Below, in pieces: positions 7,402 to 12,751 of a stretch of DNA of 12,751 bases (position 1 is the first letter of the stretch; each line of letters starts with the position of its first letter). The position numbers were made by a program, and so were the translations under genes. A model generated the notes under the pieces. The model had not been told where the DNA came from, did not search any database, and saw only the letters and a list, made by a program, of their open reading frames with translations. Source of the stretch: Methanomassiliicoccaceae archaeon (lineage in GTDB: Archaea; Thermoplasmatota; Thermoplasmata; Methanomassiliicoccales; Methanomethylophilaceae); the NCBI GenBank assembly GCA_009776625.1, contig WRNL01000034.1, positions 1-12,751 on the forward strand. The letters are read 5' to 3'.

Positions 7402-8472
7402 ATGCACGAATGCGGCTCAGCCTCCAACTGCCCCCTGCCGAAGGGGTGCGAGCATTGCGTCAACGGGTCGAAGATGGTGCTGCTAATAACCGGCAGGTGC
7501 CGCACCGGCTGCTTCTACTGCCCGATATCGCCCGAGAAGATGGGGAGGGACGTGATGTTCGCCAACGAGAGGAGGATCTCGAACCTGGGCGAGATGATAG
7601 AGGAGGCCGAGTCCATGGACGCCACGGGCACGGGGATAACCGGGGGGGACCCCCTGCTGGAGGTGGAGCGCACCGTGTCCGCGATAAGGCTGCTGAGGGA
7701 GCGTTTCGGGCAGGGGCACCACATACACCTCTACACATCGGTCATCGACGCCGGCGCGGCCGGGGCGCTCTGGGGGGCGGGCCTCGACGAGATAAGGTTC
7801 CACCCCCCGATGTCCCAGTGGGGGGAGATGGGCTTCGGCGAGGTCGAGAGGATAATGTCTGGAACCTCGTTGGACGTGGGCATCGAGGTGCCGGCGGTGC
7901 CTGGCCAGGGGGAGGCCCTGGAGCGGCTCGTGCTGTCGGCGTCGGAGGCCGGCGTGGGGTTCGTCAACATCAACGAGCTCGAGTTCTCCGAGAGCAACTG
8001 GAACATGATGGAGGACATGGGGTACAGGGTCAAGGGCGACCTCTCCTCGGCCGTGGCGGGGTCCGAGGAGCTTGCCCTGGGCATCATGAGGAGGCATCCC
8101 GGGTGCCCGGTGCATTTCTGCTCGTCCGCCTTCAAGGACGGCGTCCAGCTGAGGAGGAGGCTGATTAGGCGGGCGGGCGTCGTCGCCATGGCGCACGACA
8201 TAGTCACGGACGACGGCACGATCCTGAAGGGCGTCGTGTACGCCGACGACCTGGACGAGGCGGCGGCGGCCCTCGCGAGGCTTAGGGTCCCGGCCGGCCT
8301 GATGCGCGTGGACAGGGGGATGGGCAGGGTGGAGGTGGCGCCGTGGAGGCTCAGGAGGGTCTCGCGGAGGCTCCCGTACAGCTCGTACATTGTAGAGGAG
8401 TACCCCACCTTCGACAGGATGGAGGTGGAGAGGACGCCCCTGGCTGGGATGGGGCGTGGAAAAAGGGCGTAA
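7402..8472 (+). CDS. Radical SAM protein of the uncharacterised COG2108 type
   Basis: 356 residues from the ATG at 7402. The iron-sulfur/SAM motif is C-x3-C-x2-C (CRTGCFYC, C33, C37, C40), followed by GTGITGGDPLL (75-85), the usual GGE-like strand, and HHIHLYTS (106-113). This, with KMVLLITG before the cluster, VMFANERR after it, and CPVHFCSSAFKDGVQLRRRL later, matches my memory of the archaeal family related to pyruvate formate-lyase activating enzymes, whose substrate is unknown. The N-terminus has four more cysteines (C4, C10, C16, C19) ahead of the motif, which might bind a metal or second cluster; further Cys residues occur in the CPVHFC segment. The frame stays open upstream through the antisense of pyrF, but similarity and the promoter box support the 7402 start. 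No Shine-Dalgarno is visible, suggesting a short leader. It runs convergently towards nusA with a 39-bp gap. Product and reaction cannot be named. Confidence 0.88.
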   Translation: MHECGSASNCPLPKGCEHCVNGSKMVLLITGRCRTGCFYCPISPEKMGRDVMFANERRISNLGEMIEEAESMDATGTGITGGDPLLEVERTVSAIRLLRERFGQGHHIHLYTSVIDAGAAGALWGAGLDEIRFHPPMSQWGEMGFGEVERIMSGTSLDVGIEVPAVPGQGEALERLVLSASEAGVGFVNINELEFSESNWNMMEDMGYRVKGDLSSAVAGSEELALGIMRRHPGCPVHFCSSAFKDGVQLRRRLIRRAGVVAMAHDIVTDDGTILKGVVYADDLDEAAAALARLRVPAGLMRVDRGMGRVEVAPWRLRRVSRRLPYSSYIVEEYPTFDRMEVERTPLAGMGRGKRA

Positions 8473-8488
8473 GTGGTTTCAAAGGCGC

Positions 8489-8503
8489 CCGCCGCACCGG
8501 CGG
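8489..8503. repeat. Small GC hairpin between convergent genes
   Basis: CCGCCG (8489-8494) and CGGCGG (8498-8503) form a 6-bp stem with a 3-nt loop in the 39-bp gap between the radical SAM stop (8472) and the nusA stop (8512). It could support transcript ends in both directions, but no clear U-tract follows on either strand. Confidence 0.3.
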
Positions 8504-8511
8504 CGAGGCCG

Positions 8512-8940
8512 TCAGTCGACGCTTATGCTCTGGATCTCGTGGTGCCGGTTCACTATGTCCCTGGCTATGCGGAGGTTCTTGCCGGCCTTGCCGATCGCGC
8601 GCCCTTTGAGCTTGGGGTCCACCGTGACCGTGGCGTGGGTGATGTTCCCCCGCTGCTCGATGACGACCTTCTGGGGGCCGTATATGTGGAACACGTTCTT
8701 CACGAACTGCTCGGGGTCCTCCGAGTACTCCACGACCTGGATGTTCTTGCCGGTCTTCTCCTTGAGCTTTATCACGTGCTCCCCCTTCTTCCCGACGGCG
8801 ATGTTGCCCTGGCCCTTCTCGACCACGAACACCAGCTTCTCGTCGGCGTCCATGCAGTCGATGGGGCTCGCCTTCGTTATCGCCGAGAACAGCGCTATGT
8901 ACCCGAGGGTCTCCTCGTTGATCACTATATCTGCCGACAT
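8512..8940 (-). CDS. nusA: Archaeal NusA-like transcription factor (two KH domains)
   Basis: 142 residues, the usual archaeal length: only the two KH RNA-binding domains, without the N-terminal polymerase-binding and S1 domains of bacterial NusA. KH1 has the GxxG loop as GKKG (50-53) and KH2 as GKAG (117-120). The family is presumed to act in transcription elongation or termination, binding nascent RNA. Last gene of the rpoA1-rpoA2-rpl30e-nusA set; its ATG at 8940 lies 4 bp after the rpl30e stop, with only a weak GTGAG upstream, so it is probably translated by coupling. In most euryarchaea rps12 and rps7 follow; here the next gene is a convergent radical SAM gene. Confidence 0.95.
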   Translation of the reverse strand: MSADIVINEETLGYIALFSAITKASPIDCMDADEKLVFVVEKGQGNIAVGKKGEHVIKLKEKTGKNIQVVEYSEDPEQFVKNVFHIYGPQKVVIEQRGNITHATVTVDPKLKGRAIGKAGKNLRIARDIVNRHHEIQSISVD

Positions 8941-8944
8941 GTTC

Positions 8945-9229
8945 TCACAGCGTTAAGATGTTGGAGGAGCCCTTGTCGATGACCGCGAGGGCGGAGACGG
9001 AGAAGGGCTTCCCGCAGAGGGCGCCCAACTCCATGTTGTTGCCCTCGTAGACATGCACCTTCACGTCTATGTTCCCCGTCAGCATCTCGCTCGGGCAGTT
9101 CCTGGACAGGATGACCATCTGCGCCTTTCCCGCCTTTATCGCTTTCTCTGTCTGGTCGACCCCGAACTCCACCCTGCCAGTGGTGATCGCGGCCTTCAAT
9201 GCTCTGCTTATGTCTATCTTCTCGCTCAT
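8945..9229 (-). CDS. rpl30e: Ribosomal protein L30e
   Basis: 94 residues, typical for archaeal L30e, a large-subunit protein of the L7Ae/L30e/S12e RNA-binding fold. Seen: DISRALKAAITTGRVEFG at the N-terminus, then KAIKAGKAQMVILSRNCP, the family signature of a Lys-rich helix and central strand, and a GKPFSVSALAVID-type C-terminal strand. Its ATG at 9229 overlaps the rpoA2 stop as ATGA, with GGTGG 7 nt upstream (9237-9241) as ribosome site. The position between the polymerase A'' gene and nusA is the standard archaeal order and supports the call. Confidence 0.96.
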   Translation of the reverse strand: MSEKIDISRALKAAITTGRVEFGVDQTEKAIKAGKAQMVILSRNCPSEMLTGNIDVKVHVYEGNNMELGALCGKPFSVSALAVIDKGSSNILTL

Positions 9230-10671
9230 TCTCTGTCCACCTTCCTGGGTGTGTAAATAAGGTTAACTGCGCCGGTCCCTAGGGTGACCGGCTGCCCGAC
9301 TATGATGTTCTCGGTCACGCCCTCGAGGCTGTCGACCTCCCCGACCATCGCCGCATGGAGCAGGTGCGCCGCCGTGATCTCGAACGCCGCCCTCGCGAGG
9401 ACCGAGGACTTCTTCCCCGACACCCCGTGCCTCCCGATGGCCTTGACCAGGCCGTCGTTCGTCATCAGGTCCGCGACGAGCATGATGTGCCTGATGTCGA
9501 CGTCCAGGCCCGCCTCGCCTAGGGTCCCCATCGCCTCGCGGATGATGGAGTTCCTGGCGGCCTCGATGCCGAGGACGTCCGCCACCTCCAGTATGCTGTT
9601 GGTCATCACCTTGTTCGCGTTGACGCCCTCGATCTTCAGCACCTCCTTCAGGTTGCTCCCCTCCGTGATTATCTTCCAGGAGCCGCCGACCTTGCTGAGG
9701 ACCGCCCTGGTAATGCCGTCTATCCCCTTTATCTTGGCGACCCTGACGGCGTCGTACATCGTCTGGAGCTTCTTGTAGGAGGGCTCGTCGGCGGTGATGA
9801 TTATCTGGAAGTCGGAGGACTTGATGAGCCCGCGGAGGGGCTTCGCCTTGTTCAGCCTGTCCGCGATGTCCTCCAGGGAGAGGCCGCGCTGGGCCATCTT
9901 CTTCGTGTTGGGCGTGATGATCAGGCGCATGTTGGTTATGTCCGTCTCCACCGACGCTATGTCCAGGAGCGACGTGACCTCGATCTCCGAGGCCACGTGC
10001 CTCGCGACGCTCTCGTCCTCGGCGGCGATGCCGGTCAGCGGTATCTCCATCGACGGCGTGCTGGGCACGCGCCTGGCGTCCACGATCTCTATCAGCCTGG
10101 GGAGCCCCTGCGTGACGTTGATGTTCGCGACCCCCGCGTAGTGGAACGTGCGCATGTTCATCTGCGTCCCGGGCTCGCCTATCGAGTGCGCCGCCATGAC
10201 CCCCGTGGACTCGTTCTTGTCCATCGTGTGGGAGGTGTACATGCGGTCGGCGGTGGCGACCAGCCTCTCGTAGATGTCGTCGCCCAGCTCCGCGCGCTCG
10301 ACCGCGCCGGCTATGTCCGTGATTATCTTCATCGGGAGGGTCGACCCGATCCTGTCCGCGATGGCCTTGAGCCTGACCTCGGCGGGGGTGAGCCTGCGCT
10401 CGCGGAACACCTCCTCCATGGCCTCCGCCTTCGGCTCCGGCGCGACCTTCTTCGGCTTGGCCGCCGGGGCCGGCGTCGTGCGGGTGGTGCGCTTGCCGAT
10501 CTTCTGCAGGACGGACTCGGCCTCCCCCTCCGAGAGCCCCGCCGCGACCAGCTCCTCCTGGCCCGCCGCGGATATCGCGCTGAGGGTGCTGTACTTGGAT
10601 ATCAGGAGCACCCCGACCTCCTCGCTGATGTCCCTGCTGAGGAGCGCCTTTAGCGTGTCCTTCTTGGCCAT
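9226..10671 (-). CDS. rpoA2: DNA-directed RNA polymerase subunit A'' with N-terminal helix-hairpin-helix-like extension
   Basis: 481 residues, about 80-100 longer than usual for A''. A'' is the C-terminal part of the largest polymerase subunit, forming part of the jaw, trigger loop and clamp. Canonical parts: GVMAAHSIGEPGTQMNMRTFHYAG (157-180, split here as AAHSIGEPGTQ and MRTFHYAG) covering the trigger loop with its His at 176, then NVTQGLPRLIEIVDARR, and a C-terminal GVSGKKSSVLARAAFE and TENIIVGQPVTLGTG. Residue 162 is His in AAHSIGEP where most homologues have Gln. The first about 58 residues look like a helix-hairpin-helix domain (LLSRDISEEVGVLLISKYST, then EELVAAGLSEGEAESVL), joined by a Thr/Ala/Pro/Lys-rich linker (about 59-84). 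The start ATG at 10671 lies 1 bp after the rpoA1 stop, with a G-rich ribosome site 8-11 nt upstream. Confidence 0.97.
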   Translation of the reverse strand: MAKKDTLKALLSRDISEEVGVLLISKYSTLSAISAAGQEELVAAGLSEGEAESVLQKIGKRTTRTTPAPAAKPKKVAPEPKAEAMEEVFRERRLTPAEVRLKAIADRIGSTLPMKIITDIAGAVERAELGDDIYERLVATADRMYTSHTMDKNESTGVMAAHSIGEPGTQMNMRTFHYAGVANINVTQGLPRLIEIVDARRVPSTPSMEIPLTGIAAEDESVARHVASEIEVTSLLDIASVETDITNMRLIITPNTKKMAQRGLSLEDIADRLNKAKPLRGLIKSSDFQIIITADEPSYKKLQTMYDAVRVAKIKGIDGITRAVLSKVGGSWKIITEGSNLKEVLKIEGVNANKVMTNSILEVADVLGIEAARNSIIREAMGTLGEAGLDVDIRHIMLVADLMTNDGLVKAIGRHGVSGKKSSVLARAAFEITAAHLLHAAMVGEVDSLEGVTENIIVGQPVTLGTGAVNLIYTPRKVDRE

Positions 10672-10672
10672 C

Positions 10673-12751
10673 TCACTCGCCCCCTCCCTCGAAGTCCGTG
10701 TCTATGTCGTCGTACTCCTCGCCGTCCTCCTCCTCGGTGTACTCCATCTCGTCCTTCTCCCTCGACCCGTAGTCCTCGCCCACGTCCTTGTCTTCTATGT
10801 GGAGGAGGGTGTCCGCGTCGTCGCCGAGCACCTCCGAGAAGAGGTCGTCAAGGTCTATCGCCTTGCCCCTCACCGTCCGGGACGGGTCCACCCCGTCCTC
10901 GCCGTACTTGAACTGTATTATCGTGCCCACCGTGTTCCTCACCGTCCCGTCCGAGGTCAGCTTCAGGTCCTCCAGCGCGGAGATCAGCCGCCTCTGCATG
11001 TACCCCGACCTGGACGTCCTCACCGCCGTGTCGACCAGCCCCTCCCTCCCGCCCATGGCGTGGAAGAAGAACTCCGTCGGGTTCAGACCGGACTTGTATG
11101 AGTTGGAGCAGAAACCCCTGGCCTTGGCCCCGAGGTCCCCTTTGACGAAGTGGGGGAGGGTCCTGTTCCAGTACCCCCTGGAGAGCCTCTCGCCGCGCAC
11201 CGCCTGCTGCCCGACGCACCCTGCCATCTGGGACAGGTTGAGCATGGACCCGCGGGCGCCGGCCTTCGCCATTATCACCGCGGGGTTCATGAGGCCCAGG
11301 TGCTTCCCGGCCACGCGGCCCGCCTCGTCACGCGCCTGCCCGAGTACCTTCATGACCCTGACCTCCAGCGTCTCCCTGAGCGAGCGCCCCGGCATCTGGT
11401 CGAGGGTCCCGTTCTGGTAGGACTCCACCAGCTCCGACACCTCGCTTATGCACTCCTGGTTGTAGTTGGCGATCTGGAGCGCGGCCTCCTCCGGGATGTC
11501 CTCGTCGCCTATGCCGGTGCTGAAGCCGTGGTTCATGAGCGCGCCGAGGGCGAGCCTCGTCACCTCGTTGATGAACTTGGCGGCCCTGTCGGAGCCGTAG
11601 TCGCGGGCTATCCTGTCGAGGATCTTCCCTTTGCTGTTGCCTATGCCCTTCGTGTCGATGGTGCCGCAGAGCAGCTGCCCGCCGCGTATCTTCACGTAGG
11701 CGTCCGAGAGGCACCCCTCCTTCAGGCACGAGTCGCAGTTCTGGCAGATGTTGGCCTTGAACGTCGTCCTGAAGTCCTTGGGGAGGACCGTCGAGAACAG
11801 CCGCCTCCCGGTCCAGTACTCCTTCCCGTCCGCGTCCGTCTCGGGCTCTGGAACCTCTATGTCGCGGAGCTTGGACAGTATGCTCATGGCCTCGAGCCTG
11901 TCGAACCTGGGGTTCCCGTGGGTGAGGAAGTACGCCCCGGTTATGTGGTCGTGGATCGCGCCGATGATCGGGCCCCCGTACCTGGGGGACAGGACGTTCT
12001 CCTGGACCTGCATGAGTATGCGCGCCTCCGCGCGCGCCTCGTCCGACTGCAGGACGTGCAGGTTCATCTCGTCCCCGTCGAAGTCCGCGTTGTACGGAGG
12101 GCAGTCGCAGAGGTTGAACCTGAACGTCTTGCCGTCCATCATCCTGACGCGGTGGGCCATCATGGACATCCTGTGCAGCGAGGGCTGCCTGTTGAAGAGG
12201 ACCACGTCCCCCTCCATGAGCTGCCTCTCTATGGTGTAGTCGATCTCGATGTTCTCCGACACCTCCTCCGCGTTGCGGTCGGTCACCCTGATCCTCCTGC
12301 CGTCGGACCTTATCACGTAGTTCACGCCGGGGACGTAGCCGTCGGTCATGGGGGGCTCGGGCCCCCTGGCGACCATCTTCCTGAGCTTGTCTATGTTGTG
12401 CTCGTTGACGTGCACGGGGACGGTCAGCTCCCTCGCCGCCATGTACGGGACGCCCACCTCGTTTATGGACAGCATGGGGTCCGGGGATATCACCGTGCGG
12501 GCGGAGAAGTTCACGCGCTTGCCCGAGAGGTTCGACCTGAAGCGCCCCTCCTTGCCCTTGAGCCTCTGCGCCAGGGTCTTCAGCGGGCGGCCCGACCTGT
12601 GCCTGGCTGGGGGTATGCCCGAGGTCTGGTTGTCGAAGTACGTGGTCACGTGGTACTGGAGCAGCTCCCACAGGTCCTCCACTATGAGCTGGGGCGCCCC
12701 GGCGTCGCGGTTCTCCCTCAGCCTCTGGTTTATCCTCAGGACGTCCACCAG
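10673..12751 (-). CDS. rpoA1: DNA-directed RNA polymerase subunit A' (5' end cut off by the window)
   Basis: 692 codons are visible, running off the window edge with no start; about 200 N-terminal residues (zinc-binding clamp region) should lie outside. It is the N-terminal part of the largest polymerase subunit. Seen (residue 1 = codon at 12748): GKRVNFSARTVISPDP (76-91), catalytic magnesium loop NADFDGDEMNLH (220-231), a cysteine cluster C335-x2-C-x2-C-x4-C (CQNCDSCLKEGC), AKAGARGSMLNLSQMAG (494-510), and the bridge helix region FFHAMGGREGLVDTAVRTSR (561-580). The motif HVPQ following the catalytic loop in many homologues reads HVLQ. After the usual A' end (about LDDLFSEVL, 633-641) comes a 50-residue tail rich in Asp and Glu (DDADTLLH, then EYTEEEDGEEYDDIDTDFEGGGE). 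First visible gene of the operon; its promoter is outside the window. Confidence 0.97.
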   Translation of the reverse strand: MVDVLRINQRLRENRDAGAPQLIVEDLWELLQYHVTTYFDNQTSGIPPARHRSGRPLKTLAQRLKGKEGRFRSNLSGKRVNFSARTVISPDPMLSINEVGVPYMAARELTVPVHVNEHNIDKLRKMVARGPEPPMTDGYVPGVNYVIRSDGRRIRVTDRNAEEVSENIEIDYTIERQLMEGDVVLFNRQPSLHRMSMMAHRVRMMDGKTFRFNLCDCPPYNADFDGDEMNLHVLQSDEARAEARILMQVQENVLSPRYGGPIIGAIHDHITGAYFLTHGNPRFDRLEAMSILSKLRDIEVPEPETDADGKEYWTGRRLFSTVLPKDFRTTFKANICQNCDSCLKEGCLSDAYVKIRGGQLLCGTIDTKGIGNSKGKILDRIARDYGSDRAAKFINEVTRLALGALMNHGFSTGIGDEDIPEEAALQIANYNQECISEVSELVESYQNGTLDQMPGRSLRETLEVRVMKVLGQARDEAGRVAGKHLGLMNPAVIMAKAGARGSMLNLSQMAGCVGQQAVRGERLSRGYWNRTLPHFVKGDLGAKARGFCSNSYKSGLNPTEFFFHAMGGREGLVDTAVRTSRSGYMQRRLISALEDLKLTSDGTVRNTVGTIIQFKYGEDGVDPSRTVRGKAIDLDDLFSEVLGDDADTLLHIEDKDVGEDYGSREKDEMEYTEEEDGEEYDDIDTDFEGGGE

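Noticed and set aside
7338..7505. Upstream extension of the pyrF frame to 7505
   Set aside because: The added residues have no PyrF character and overlap the start of the radical SAM gene; the ATG at 7337 gives the normal family N-terminus.
11328..12671. 447-residue minus-strand open frame overlapping rpoA1
   Set aside because: A frame-shifted shadow of the polymerase A' gene, with Arg/Gly/Gln-biased composition and no homology that I can recognise.
10743..12748. Intein or intron in the polymerase A' gene
   Set aside because: All conserved blocks follow each other at normal spacing with no inserted splicing or endonuclease motifs.
1..12751. CRISPR arrays, tRNA or rRNA genes, insertion sequences
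   Set aside because: I saw no regularly spaced direct repeats, no tRNA cloverleaf signature and no transposase motifs; the gaps between genes are all under 100 bp.

Overview
This window comes from a GC-rich archaeal chromosome. The evidence is an RNA polymerase largest subunit split into A' and A'', followed by ribosomal protein L30e and a short archaeal NusA, plus an AglB/STT3-type oligosaccharyltransferase and archaeal TATA boxes upstream of start codons. Protein character (giant Ser/Thr/Gly-rich surface domains, RNA polymerase motif variants) makes me lean to the Thermoplasmatota, possibly Methanomassiliicoccales. That placement is inference; no methanogenesis or other lineage marker lies in the window.

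Layout, right to left along the minus strand. (1) 12751-8512: the transcription/translation cluster rpoA1 (5' end cut off by the window edge), rpoA2, rpl30e, nusA. The genes are packed with 1-4 bp gaps or a 4-bp overlap, so they are clearly one operon. The rps12-rps7 genes that usually follow nusA in euryarchaea are absent; instead a convergent gene sits 39 bp away. (2) 7402-8472, plus strand: a radical SAM protein of the uncharacterised COG2108 type. It diverges from (3) 7337-6693, minus strand: pyrF, orotidine-5'-phosphate decarboxylase. One AT-rich box in the 64-bp gap could serve as TATA element for both. (4) 6596-67, minus strand: a two-gene unit with its own TATA box and Shine-Dalgarno site. 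It holds a 1914-residue AglB/STT3-family membrane protein, then a small signal-peptide/Ig-like/single-TM protein whose ATG overlaps the aglB stop as ATGA. (5) 66-1: no gene; short palindromes, a perfect GC hairpin, and a run of 14 G at the window edge.

The most interesting part is region 4. The AglB-like protein carries about 1000 extra residues of beta-rich repeats and a second membrane anchor after the usual OST fold. Its signature catalytic motifs look degenerate (VWLGY where WWDYG is expected; no Asp at the expected first DxD position). It is translationally coupled to a putative single-pass partner. This could be a multi-subunit or self-anchored archaeal glycosylation machine, or a diverged OST paralogue turned into a surface protein. 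A second point of interest is RNA polymerase: A' ends in a strongly acidic tail, and A'' begins with a helix-hairpin-helix-like domain and a basic Ala/Pro/Lys linker, so both sides of the subunit split carry unusual extensions.
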